Both the position numbers and the translations under genes were made by a program. From positions 1,860,001 through 1,924,000 of the forward strand of contig OX595985.1 in the NCBI GenBank assembly GCA_951394045.1: a stretch of DNA of 64,000 nucleotides, read 5' to 3'. Source of the DNA: Nitzschia sp. DOCU1 (taxonomy: Eukaryota; Bacillariophyta; Bacillariophyceae; Bacillariales; Bacillariaceae). The notes beneath the pieces are model-generated. The model was not told the origin of the DNA and made no database searches. It saw only the letters and a program-made list of their open reading frames with translations. Positions 41,501 through 52,800 of this stretch are shown one piece after another (position 1 is the first letter of the stretch; each line of letters opens with the position of its first letter).

Positions 41501-44500
41501 GCTTCAAATTTAGCATAAGTATGTACGCAGAGCTACGAATTTAGCTTCAACCGCGCATCGCGTTGCTTCGGAACCACGCACAATAACACAACAATAACCA
41601 AAGAGTGGCGAACGCGGCTGTTCCGAAATCGCGTGGTTGCAAGATAGTGTGTTACGAAACTGCGTGTTGTGAAATCTAGGGAAATCACTGGAGTTACGAA
41701 AGCGCGTCTTGCGAAATCGCGTTGTGGTGCGAAAGGGCTTCTTATGAAATCTTGTTTTACGAAATTGCGTCTTGTGAAGTCTTAGGAAATCGCGTAGTGT
41801 TACGAAAGCAAGTGGTGCGAAATCGCGTCTTACGAAATATTGTGTTCCGAAAAGCGTGCATTGCGAAATCTAGTGTGACGAAAGCGCGTGCTCTACTATC
41901 TACCGATAGTACTTGCGTCGTCGTCTACTGGGGCCGGGAAGTAGCGTAATGTTAATGATAATGCTCCGGCTAGCACTGGCGTCGTTGACGCCGACGCCCC
42001 CGCCGCTATAGTCATAAAGTAACATAACAAGACAGAGCAAGAACATTAGCAGTGATGTGGCTGGCATGATCGCTATTGCTCTCGCAGATCTAGCTAGCTA
42101 GAGTAGTGGTGTTATTCGTTGAGTGAATGTAGTCATACAGCTCGAGGAGCATGCAGCTTACAGATCTTTCAGAGAGATCCAAAGCGATCCTCGTGGCTGT
42201 CTCGGCAAGAAGAGTAGCAAGGATCTTAGTTTACCAGAAAGCGATTCCGCGCTTCGCGCGGAATCGAGCTAATCAAAATCTCATCCGTCAGTGTGGAAAA
42301 TTTGCCTCATGAGGGTAACTTGCCACACTGACGGATGGGGAAATGAAAAATACTATGGAGGTCGAAGTCGATTCGGCGCGCAGTGCTTGGAACTTAGCAT
42401 AAGTATTCTACGCAGAGCGTCAAATTTAGCATAAGTATTCCACGCAGAGCTTCAAATTTAGCATAAGTATGTACGCAGAGCTACGAATTTAGCTTCAACC
42501 GCGCATCGCGTTGCTTCGGAACCACGCACAATAACACAACAATAACCAAAGAGTGGCGAACGCGGCTGTTCCGAAATCGCGTGGTTGCAAGATAGTGTGT
42601 TACGAAACTGCGTGTTGTGAAATCTAGGGAAATCACTGGAGTTACGAAAGCGCGTCTTGCGAAATCGCGTTGTGGTGCGAAAGGGCTTCTTATGAAATCT
42701 TGTTTTACGAAATTGCGTCTTGTGAAGTCTTAGGAAATCGCGTAGTGTTACGAAAGCAAGTGGTGCGAAATCGCGTCTTACGAAATATTGTGTTCCGAAA
42801 AGCGTGCATTGCGAAATCTAGTGTGACGAAAGCGCGTGCTCTACTATCTACCGATAGTACTTGCGTCGTCGTCTACTGGGGCCGGGAAGTAGCGTAATGT
42901 TAATGATAATGCTCCGGCTAGCACTGGCGTCGTTGACGCCGACGCCCCCGCCGCTATAGTCATAAAGTAACATAACAAGACAGAGCAAGAACATTAGCAG
43001 TGATGTGGCTGGCATGATCGCTATTGCTCTCGCAGATCTAGCTAGCTAGAGTAGTGGTGTTATTCGTTGAGTGAATGTAGTCATACAGCTCGAGGAGCAT
43101 GCAGCTTACAGATCTTTCAGAGAGATCCAAAGCGATCCTCGTGGCTGTCTCGGCAAGAAGAGTAGCAAGGATCTTAGTTTACCAGAAAGCGATTCCGCGC
43201 TTCGCGCGGAATCGAGCTAATCAAAATCTCATCCGTCAGTGTGGAAAATTTGCCTCATGAGGGTAACTTGCCACACTGACGGATGGGGAAATGAAAAATA
43301 CTATGGAGGTCGAAGTCGATTCGGCGCGCAGTGCTTGGAACTTAGCATAAGTATTCTACGCAGAGCGTCAAATTTAGCATAAGTATTCCACGCAGAGCTT
43401 CAAATTTAGCATAAGTATGTACGCAGAGCTACGAATTTAGCTTCAACCGCGCATCGCGTTGCTTCGGAACCACGCACAATAACACAACAATAACCAAAGA
43501 GTGGCGAACGCGGCTGTTCCGAAATCGCGTGGTTGCAAGATAGTGTGTTACGAAACTGCGTGTTGTGAAATCTAGGGAAATCACTGGAGTTACGAAAGCG
43601 CGTCTTGCGAAATCGCGTTGTGGTGCGAAAGGGCTTCTTATGAAATCTTGTTTTACGAAATTGCGTCTTGTGAAGTCTTAGGAAATCGCGTAGTGTTACG
43701 AAAGCAAGTGGTGCGAAATCGCGTCTTACGAAATATTGTGTTCCGAAAAGCGTGCATTGCGAAATCTAGTGTGACGAAAGCGCGTGCTCTACTATCTACC
43801 GATAGTACTTGCGTCGTCGTCTACTGGGGCCGGGAAGTAGCGTAATGTTAATGATAATGCTCCGGCTAGCACTGGCGTCGTTGACGCCGACGCCCCCGCC
43901 GCTATAGTCATAAAGTAACATAACAAGACAGAGCAAGAACATTAGCAGTGATGTGGCTGGCATGATCGCTATTGCTCTCGCAGATCTAGCTAGCTAGAGT
44001 AGTGGTGTTATTCGTTGAGTGAATGTAGTCATACAGCTCGAGGAGCATGCAGCTTACAGATCTTTCAGAGAGATCCAAAGCGATCCTCGTGGCTGTCTCG
44101 GCAAGAAGAGTAGCAAGGATCTTAGTTTACCAGAAAGCGATTCCGCGCTTCGCGCGGAATCGAGCTAATCAAAATCTCATCCGTCAGTGTGGAAAATTTG
44201 CCTCATGAGGGTAACTTGCCACACTGACGGATGGGGAAATGAAAAATACTATGGAGGTCGAAGTCGATTCGGCGCGCAGTGCTTGGAACTTAGCATAAGT
44301 ATTCTACGCAGAGCGTCAAATTTAGCATAAGTATTCCACGCAGAGCTTCAAATTTAGCATAAGTATGTACGCAGAGCTACGAATTTAGCTTCAACCGCGC
44401 ATCGCGTTGCTTCGGAACCACGCACAATAACACAACAATAACCAAAGAGTGGCGAACGCGGCTGTTCCGAAATCGCGTGGTTGCAAGATAGTGTGTTACG

Positions 44501-45150
44501 AAACTGCGTGTTGTGAAATCTAGGGAAATCACTGGAGTTACGAAAGCGCGTCTTGCGAAATCGCGTTGTGGTGCGAAAGGGCTTCTTATGAAATCTTGTT
44601 TTACGAAATTGCGTCTTGTGAAGTCTTAGGAAATCGCGTAGTGTTACGAAAGCAAGTGGTGCGAAATCGCGTCTTACGAAATATTGTGTTCCGAAAAGCG
44701 TGCATTGCGAAATCTAGTGTGACGAAAGCGCGTGCTCTACTATCTACCGATAGTACTTGCGTCGTCGTCTACTGGGGCCGGGAAGTAGCGTAATGTTAAT
44801 GATAATGCTCCGGCTAGCACTGGCGTCGTTGACGCCGACGCCCCCGCCGCTATAGTCATAAAGTAACATAACAAGACAGAGCAAGAACATTAGCAGTGAT
44901 GTGGCTGGCATGATCGCTATTGCTCTCGCAGATCTAGCTAGCTAGAGTAGTGGTGTTATTCGTTGAGTGAATGTAGTCATACAGCTCGAGGAGCATGCAG
45001 CTTACAGATCTTTCAGAGAGATCCAAAGCGATCCTCGTGGCTGTCTCGGCAAGAAGAGTAGCAAGGATCTTAGTTTACCAGAAAGCGATTCCGCGCTTCG
45101 CGCGGAATCGAGCTAATCAAAATCTCATCCGTCAGTGTGGAAAATTTGCC
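38515..45150. repeat. Tandem array: seven 948-bp units of the inverted-repeat transposon
   Basis: 6636 bp, exactly seven times 948. Each unit is TCATGA followed by a 942-bp element (GGGTAACTTGCCACACTG to AAAATTTGCC), the same element as 18321-19263. Units start at 38515, 39463, 40411, 41359, 42307, 43255 and 44203. By eye only two bases differ among units (A at 40188 and A at 40917). The hexamer before unit 1 is the only TCATGA not between units; none follows the last unit. The single copy at 18321 differs from the array at several sites. A 75-codon frame in each unit comes from short internal repeats and is not a gene. Confidence 0.95.
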
Positions 45151-45936
45151 CAAGCGTTTTCTGGAGTGTGTTCTCTGGACAACGACGATGATGATGGCAG
45201 CAGAATGAGAATGTCGAATGTGATGACCCTCTTTTTGAAGAGATGGACTCATTCCACACTAGTCTCTTTTGAAAGAGCCCTCAATGAAACTTTTGTGCTG
45301 ACGTTGATTTGCAGCACTGGCGAGATAGCTTAAAGTTTTTCGCAAGATTGGTAGACGACCGAACATGGCGGCTGACCATGAGGATGGATCCAACCCGGAA
45401 AATGACACTTTTCAATACATTTTTGGATTTGGATCCATCATGAACACCACAACGCACGCACCTTGGCTCCAGTCTTCCTCCTCGTCCAAAACAGAGGTCT
45501 CATTGCCTGGTGCAGTGGTCACATTAAAACGATCCTTTGGATACGAGCGGCAATGGAACTTTCGATCGTCAACGGGCTTTACAGCCCTGGGGGTCAGTCC
45601 ATGTCAAATCCCACAAGGCAATGACATGATTGGCGTCTTGTTTCGAATACCATCCGATATGATTCCAGGATTTGATCGGAGGGAATTGGGGTATCAAAAA
45701 GTGGCTATTCCACTTGATCAACTCGTCTTTCATTATGATCTTGACACAGAATCAACATCATCGTCATTATCACTCAACGCACAAACCAAGTTTCACTTGA
45801 CCGACAAGGATCGCATTTGGATCTATGTTCCTCTTCCATCGCACGCTACCAATGCCGATGAAAATCATCCTCTCTTACAATCCTATGTAGATACAGTACT
45901 CCAAGGGTGTTTGGAGTGGGGCGGCGAAGCCATGGC
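45151..45936 (+). repeat. Segmental duplication of the NLR-like gene 5' region
   Basis: Nearly identical to 49659-50442, covering about 210 bp of upstream DNA and the first 190 or so codons. The left edge touches the last array unit; the right edge joins the eIF3a pseudogene. Confidence 0.9.
45365..45936 (+). pseudogene. Truncated copy of the cyclotransferase-NB-ARC gene (first domain only)
   Basis: Starts MAADHEDGSNPENDTFQYIF like the full gene at 49871 and keeps its frame to LEWGGEAMA, after which the match stops and the frame ends 22 codons later at 46003. It keeps the FGFGSIMN motif and the FDRREL Glu, that is most of the cyclotransferase-like domain, and no NB-ARC or TPR. Differences to the full gene are few (for example TESTSSSLSLN versus TESSTSSLSLN), so the copy is recent. 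Upstream DNA is also copied, so it may be transcribed; a short free-standing domain is possible. Confidence 0.82.
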
Positions 45937-47702
45937 CACGGCACTAGTCGGTACGACGATTCGGTCATGCAAGAGAAGATGGGGCGCATGGCGACGCTTC
46001 TAGGCTTTCACACACGCAACTCGACTCATGAGAATCTCCTTGAAGAAATTACTTCCCGCGGTATCTTCGAACAAGTGCCTCCATATTTGCAGCAACTCTA
46101 CTTTCTTTGGAGCGCAACTCGGATCCATTGGTTTTGGTGGAGACCGCCAAGCCATTGTTGGAACAACTTTCTCAACAAATCGGAGAGGAGTCTTCTCTGA
46201 GCCGATACGTGCAGCCCCTGCGAAATGTCCTCTTGTTGAAGTTGCTTTGGAACTTGAGTTCTGCATACCGCAGCGTCCGCATCGAGTTTTTAAAGGAACT
46301 TACTTCAGGCCTGGGAATGACGTTCGAACACGTCGAAAAAGCTATTGTTTTGTTTACTCAAACGCACAGGGGCCTAGCCGTCCGCTTGGACCACCGCTCG
46401 GGCTGCTTGCGCTTTGGAGATGCACAGTTGGAGTCCTACGCACTCACAATTGACAGCACTTGCCCAGCAGTTGGACAAGGTCTGCCAGTCTCTGTCTACC
46501 GAGGAAGGAGCGTCCAAGCAAGAGGCCCGTACTAAACTATACGAATCGGTACGAGCCACCCGAGATGCCGAGCACACCAAGATGCTCGAACGCAAGGCTT
46601 GGATCGAACAGCGAAAGGAAGAGATTGAACGCCTCGCTCAAGAAAGCCTTCGCTAGGAAGCTGAACAGGTGGCGGCAGAGGAGGCCGCCCGCAAGGTGGA
46701 AGAAGAGCGTCGTATTCAGCGAGAAGGAAATGGAGAATCTCAAGAAGGCGCAGTTGCTCCAGGCGATGGGCCACAACACCGAGACTCTTACCCAGGAGGA
46801 GATTGCCGAACTGGATACTGCGGCATTGCAGAAAGAGCACCAGGACAAGATAAACAAAAGGCGCGATGAAGCTGAAAGAAAGACGAAAGGAGTTGCCAAG
46901 CGGTTGGATCACTTGGTGCGCGCCATCCGTATTGAAGAACTTCCCTTGATCAAGACTATGTATGAGGCGAAGGTTAAAGAAGATCGTGAACAGTATGAGC
47001 AAGAAATTGTCGAGAACGCGAAGCGGGCCAGAAAGCAGTGGGAGTCAGACAAGCAAGACAAGGAACGGCTGTCGGTACATGCTGTGTTCGACTATATGAA
47101 AGAGTTTGAAGACAAAGTAATGGAGTGTCGTTGTTTGAAACATGTTGTACTGTGCAGCTACGCCGACGAAGCCGAAAAAGCCAAGATGTACAGAGGGCCC
47201 ACAAACGAAAGCAAGACGAGCAGAAACGCATCGCTGCTGAAGAAGAAAAGGGCAAGCGAGAAGAAGATGAGAGGAAGGCGGAAGAAGAGAGGAAGAAGAA
47301 GGAAGATGCCAGGCGAGAACGTGAACGCCAAGACGAAGAACGTCGTCAGGCAGAAGCTGTGTATGGCTAAAGAAAGAGAAGAGAAGAGCCTTACTCAGGA
47401 GAGCTGAGGCGGTAGAAGTGCCAAACTCCTAGAATCAGATGGTGGTGCTGCCGGAGGTGGAGGTGGAGGTGGAGGTCCTGGTAGCAAGTACGTGCCACCA
47501 TCAAGGCGTGGACAGTCGCTTTGATGACGGCGCCAGCAGCTTTGGTGGTGGAAAATACGAAGACCGTGAGCATGGCGGAGGAGGAGGAGGATATGGCGAT
47601 GGTGGGGGCTGCGGAGAGCGGGGGAGCGCCACAGAGGAGGTGATCGCCGGTTCGGTGATCGAGATGGTGGTGGCTATGGTGACCGACGGGATGACGGGAT
47701 GA
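45937..47702 (+). pseudogene. eIF3 subunit A (eIF3a) pseudogene fragment
   Basis: Pieces in order but different frames match eIF3a. KMGRMATLLGFHTRNSTHENL and FEQVPPYLQQLYFL are the part before the PCI domain. YRSVRIEFLKELT and RGLAVRLDHRSGCLRFG are the PCI winged-helix end. RIEELPLIKTMYEAKVKED is the eIF3a helical region. A Glu/Arg-rich stretch and GSKYVPPSRRGQS belong to the tail. At least four frame changes (near 46105, 46435, 46705 and 47150) and a TAG near 46654 break it. The 5' end of the gene is absent and replaced by the NLR-like duplication. A working eIF3a must exist elsewhere, as it is an essential translation factor in eukaryotes. Confidence 0.78.
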
Positions 47703-47998
47703 TTGGCGCGATGGTGGAGGCCCAGGTAGCGGCCCAAGTGGCGGGAACAGTCGCTGGCGAAATTAGACTCCCTATTCAGCGTTATGTGTCCACCGAAGAG
47801 AAACAGACAAAAATCGATCTCTTAGCTGACTATCGATCGGGTTGGTTAAATCTTTAGAAAGGCTAGGCCGGCTTTGATTACACGACCTTGCCTTAGTCTG
47901 CAGGCGCCCACCTACTGCATCATTAACTTGATCAGCAGTGATTCATGTGTCTGACTCGCTCGACTGACTCTCCCCAGGCCAGCCTGTAGCAGCCGTGT
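47703..47998. other. Intergenic region, no clear gene
   Basis: The stretch 47720-47856 has an open plus-strand frame ending ADYRSGWLNL that may be the decayed end of the eIF3a copy or another gene; not enough to call. Confidence 0.4.
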
Positions 47999-49348
47999 CT
48001 AAACCCACGAATGTGCATCAATTCCCGCTTTTCGAAGGCCTTGGAAAAGTTGCAAGGAATCGAGTACCGTCCCTTCCCATCCCCTTTTCCAGCCCCACTG
48101 AAGTTCTTTGAGATGAACATGATGTTCAAAATAAAAGGCGTCAACAATTTCATGTAGCTCCGGTGTATTCAGCAGCTGTTGTGCCAGCCCATTCTCGATG
48201 GAGGAAGTATCGATATCCAACTTGACAATGACTAGAATTAGAAAGAAAGAAACCTGAGGGACCAGGGTATTGGTATTGTATCGTATAACCATGACTGGCA
48301 CCAATTGTACTGCAGCCTTCCATGGGAAAAAGAAGCAAGACAAGGTGCGTATATACTTACCAAGATCGTCTTTTCGAAAGTCTTTAAGCACCATATTCCA
48401 AGGATTCAACTTTGAGTGTTTCTCAGCACTCACTCCGACATTCATCCAATGATAGGCATGTAATAAGTTGTCAGGAACTCTGTTAAAAACGTCCACTGGG
48501 TCCTTGGGTGCAATTTCGTAAGCAAATATATGATCAAAGTGAAATCCAAATCGTTCAAAGTTTTGAGTCAAGTAAATTGCCGGTGATGCAAATTGTCCAT
48601 GAAAGTCCAAGGCAGCCCCCATATCCACCAGCACAATTCTTGAGTGTGGTCTCAGTTGCCGGCAGTAGGCAGCAAAGTCGTGTACTAAGTAGTCTAGTCT
48701 CATTGACCATGAAGAGATGAGCTTTTCCACAAAGCAATATTCGACACTTCGAAGGGGCGGAAATAATGGCTCTAATAAGCCTCCATGTTTGCTTTTCGAA
48801 AGAGATCCACTAGAAAAAATGCCTGCAAGACCCTGGGGATGCAACTCCAAGGTGTCGCAAATCGAATAATCACCACCATTTTCTGCGATTAGATCTCTGA
48901 GATCCTGCCCACCAGCTGTCCCATTGAAGGCTTGAAACTGTTCGTAGTAGTCTGCCAATTCGGCTCGAAAGGTTGCTAGCTTGGACGCCATTGGATTTGA
49001 TTCATCTTTCCACGCCGCACATCCCAATGGCGGAGGGTCCGCCTTGTCCAATCCAAGCTCAGGTGCACGATCCAAAAAATAATTCTCTATCATGGATGGA
49101 GTATAATTCCCGTAGTATTCGTCAACCAGTGGGATGCCCCTAATCGTCTTCATGTTACCGGGATGATCCACAATTGGGTCCATCACCATTGATCCTGTCG
49201 TTGCCAATGACAACATCATAATGGTAGTCACCAACAGCACAGTTGCTGCAATCTTCCATAACCAACACCCAGTGCTGCTGCCATACAAACAAAGTTTCTC
49301 CTCTTCCTGCTGCCCCTGGAGGCGCTGCCGTCGTTTTCTTTGCCTCAT
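47999..49348 (-). CDS. Type II membrane protein with FkbM-methyltransferase-like domain; one intron
   Basis: Exons 49348-48361 and 48231-47999 give 406 residues once the 129-nt intron is removed; the join reads KDDLVIVKLDIDTSS. Residues about 30-50 (WKIAATVLLVTTIMMLSLA) form a signal anchor, so the rest is lumenal. SRIVLVDMGAALDFHGQ looks like the nucleotide/SAM-binding strand and loop of a Rossmann fold, and VIVKLDIDTSSIE with FYFEHHVH fits later strands of FkbM-like methyltransferases. I recall similar proteins in diatoms but no assigned substrate. It ends RKAGIDAHSWV. Divergent to the NLR-like gene with 522 bp between the starts. Confidence 0.72.
   Translation of the reverse strand: MRQRKRRQRLQGQQEEEKLCLYGSSTGCWLWKIAATVLLVTTIMMLSLATTGSMVMDPIVDHPGNMKTIRGIPLVDEYYGNYTPSMIENYFLDRAPELGLDKADPPPLGCAAWKDESNPMASKLATFRAELADYYEQFQAFNGTAGGQDLRDLIAENGGDYSICDTLELHPQGLAGIFSSGSLSKSKHGGLLEPLFPPLRSVEYCFVEKLISSWSMRLDYLVHDFAAYCRQLRPHSRIVLVDMGAALDFHGQFASPAIYLTQNFERFGFHFDHIFAYEIAPKDPVDVFNRVPDNLLHAYHWMNVGVSAEKHSKLNPWNMVLKDFRKDDLGKYIRTLSCFFFPWKAAVQLVPVMVIRYNTNTLVPQVSFFLILVIVKLDIDTSSIENGLAQQLLNTPELHEIVDAFYFEHHVHLKELQWGWKRGWEGTVLDSLQLFQGLRKAGIDAHSWV
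48232..48360 (-). other. 129-nt spliceosomal intron
   Basis: Minus-strand GTAAGT at 48360 to TTCTAG ending at 48232. The unspliced frame is open by chance and would insert 43 unrelated residues. Confidence 0.85.
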
Positions 49349-49870
49349 TGGTGTAAGTAAAGCAAACTCGCTCCGGAGAGGCTATTGCCAACACAGATAT
49401 GGTAGGAAAAAAGGAAAAGGAATGAAAATATGAACTGTCAAAAGCTCTTCCACGCAGAGGTGAGGCCTCATTTCCAGAAATCGGGGGCATCCATGACAAC
49501 AACTCCTGTTTAAAGGGGGTGCTGTTTTGGATGGCTCAAAGGCGTGGAGCGTTCGTCCGTCTTGCGGCATCGACAGAAATCTTTTGTGTGGTGGAACCAT
49601 CCGATTCACCGGCCAGCTGCCGGCCGCGCGTGCCTCCATCCGACGCACACACATATCGCAAGCGTTTTTTGGAGTGTGTTCTCTGGACAACGACGATGAT
49701 GATGGCAGCAGAATGAGAATGTCGAATGTGATGACCCTATTTGAAGAGATGGACTCATTCCACACTAGTCTCTTTTGAAAGAGCCCTCAATGAAACTTTT
49801 GTGCTGACGTTGATTTGCAGCACTGGCGAGATAGCTTAAAGTTTTTCGCAAGATTGGTAGACGACCGAAC
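49349..49870. other. Divergent promoter region
   Basis: Between the methyltransferase-like gene and the NLR-like gene. The part from 49659 is copied at 45151. No gene seen. Confidence 0.55.
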
Positions 49871-52800
49871 ATGGCGGCTGACCATGAAGATGGATCCAAC
49901 CCGGAAAATGACACTTTTCAATACATTTTTGGATTTGGATCCATCATGAACACCACAACGCACGCACCTTGGCTCCAGTCTTCCTCCTCGTCCAAAACAG
50001 AGGTCTCATTGCCTGGTGCAGTGGTCACATTAAAACGATCCTTTGGATACGAGCGGCAATGGAACTTTCGATCGTCAACGGGCTTTACAGCCCTGGGGGT
50101 CAGTCCATGTCAAATCCCACAAGGCAATGACATGATTGGCGTCTTGTTTCGAATACCATCCGATATGATTCCAGGATTTGATCGGAGGGAATTGGGGTAT
50201 CAAAAAGTGGCTATTCCACTCGATCAACTCGTCTTTCATTATGATCTTGACACAGAATCATCAACATCGTCATTATCACTCAACGCACAAACCAAATTTC
50301 ACTTGACCGACAAGGATCGCATTTGGATCTATGTTCCTCTTCCATCGCACGCTACCAATGCCGATGAAAATCATCCTCTCCTACAATCCTATGTAGATAC
50401 AGTACTCCAAGGTTGTTTGGAGTGGGGCGGCGAAGCCATGGCCGAACAATTTCTACAGAGTACGGGTGGATGGAGTCCCTACTTTTTAAATGATACACCT
50501 TCCAGTCGAAGACCCTGGCTATTTCGTAAAGAATACAATACTATTGATGCGTTGCTCAAAAAGTATTCCGAACGAACACATTATGGAGATCGACGGCATC
50601 CGGAAGAATTTGCCTCGGCCTTTCATCGGCGCATGAAAGGGACCTGGAGTATACCACGACGCAATCCCAACTTTACAGGACGAGATGCCGAGCTAGAACA
50701 ATTACGTAGGCGATTGTCTACGCAAGATGGGGGTCGACAAAAGGCAGTTGCTACGACCGAAGTTGCCGGAATGGGAGGTGTTGGCAAGAGCCAGTTGGTG
50801 ACAGAATATTGTTATCGAGAATTTCCCAGCCAATATGGGTTGGTGGCATGGTTCAATGCCGAGTCCATTGACTCGTTGGTGTCGGATTATCGACAACTCT
50901 TGGCCGACATGGCGGCGGAAGGAGATTCGTCAACGACTCCTAGCGAAGATACCGACGAAATTATTGGAGAAGTCAAAACACGCTTGTTTCGATCGCAAGT
51001 ACCTTGGCTGCTAGTATTTGACAATTTGGAAGATCGTAAATTGCTTTCTAGATTTGTACCACGAGGTGCAGGAATGAAAGGGCATGTCTTGGTGACGACG
51101 CGACTGGTGGATACTCAAGAACTCGACAATGACGACCAAGGACCGATCATTTTGGGATGCTTTTCTCCAGAAGAATCTCTCGAGCTACTTCGTCGGGCAG
51201 CTGGGTCTCAAAATGTTCAAGGCGAGGCGGGTCTTGCAGCGGCAAGACAAATTTGTCAAAGGCTTGGTCACTTGCCTCTAGCGTTGGGCATGGCAGCGGC
51301 ATACATGCGACGATGTGATGTCAATTGTGCCGAATACTTGGACCGATACGTGGCGTCGGAAAAGGCAGGACAGTCTCTACTACGGCATGGAAAACTAAAT
51401 GACTATTCATTGAGTGTCATTTCCAGTTTGTCATTGAGTTTGGGGGCCATTGAACGCGAAAATGCTACCGCTGGGGATGTCCTTCGCCTGCTTTGCTATC
51501 TGGGGCCCGATCAAATCACGAAACAGTTGTTACGGCACTTGCTTGCGTCCAAGAACAAAGCCGAAGAAGAGCCATTTATCGAACCCAAGGCGCCACCTAT
51601 GGACATTGTCGCTTGTTTGAGATTCGTTGGAGGCGTCTCGGGAGTGTTGGGTTGCTTTATGATATTTGCTGCCAAACGCCGCCACCCTATGGGACTCGCG
51701 CTCCTTGGCGCGGGTGCCGTGTCGATTATGTTGACAACGACGACATTCCAACTATCTGACAGTGCTTTGGCGGAGCTCTCTGACATGGACTCGGGAATGA
51801 GGCGGTCATCTTCGATTATCAATTCCTCGTTTTCAGCCTTTGAGTACGAACAGGCTGATCTTGTCTGGGATATTCTCAAATCTTTCTCACTTTTGACCGT
51901 CAAGGATGGGAAAGGAATTATTCACCGCTTACTGTCGCAAGCGATGCGAGCTTCTCAGTCAGAAGAGGTTGCACGACGGAACCTTCTGGTCTGTGTAAAC
52001 ACAATGTACACAATATGGGGATTTCAAGCCGACCGTCCAGAGACGTGGAAAGATGCCATTGGGGTTCTTGAACATGTAAAGCATTTGGTTTCTTATGTCG
52101 CCGACTCGGGGCTGTTGATTGGGCCAAAATATACACTTCGGGTGGCACAGCTCTCCATTGAAGCTGGAGTGTTGTCCGCCATGGCAATAAACGCATTTGT
52201 TGAAGCACAAGGATCACTCGAATTGGCATCGCGGCTTCTCCAGGGTTCCAGTGTGTCTCATACGATACCATTTCGCAGAGCCCAAGCCCACGCTCATTAT
52301 GAACTTGGAAAAGTTTACCGATACCATGGGGAGTACGATGCCTCGGAAAGATCTCTTATGGCAGCCTTGGACATCTACACAGCACTTGGTCTGAAGGACG
52401 ACGAATCTGTTCGGGGGGCAGCGTACACTCTCCACGAACTTGGGGTTTTGGAGTCAAAGAAACATAATTTGGACGGGGCCGCACGGTTCCTTCAAAAGGC
52501 CCTGGATATGCGACGGGCGCCGGGTCAAGCATCATCCAATGACTCGAGCTCCGACTGTGCGGCCACACTTCACCAACTGGCGTCGGTATACGTCGCGCGC
52601 AAGCCTCCTGCATTGACCAAAGCCAAAAAGCTCCTGCAAGAGGCCTTGAGCCTTAGTCGACAAATAGGCCAGAGGGCAGCCACATTAAAACAGCTTGCAC
52701 GGGTGACAATCAGACAGGGTGATCTCCCAATGGCAGAGACATATTTGAATCAGGCACTAGAATTGTACGTTGAGCTGTATGGGGAGAGCAAAATGCACAT

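Noticed and set aside
38515..45150. Centromeric satellite or CRISPR-like array
   Set aside because: The units are a complete transposon with inverted ends, long and without unique spacers.
47439..47702. Gly-rich frame as an independent RNA-binding protein
   Set aside because: It continues the decayed eIF3a tail across a frame change; no separate start context.
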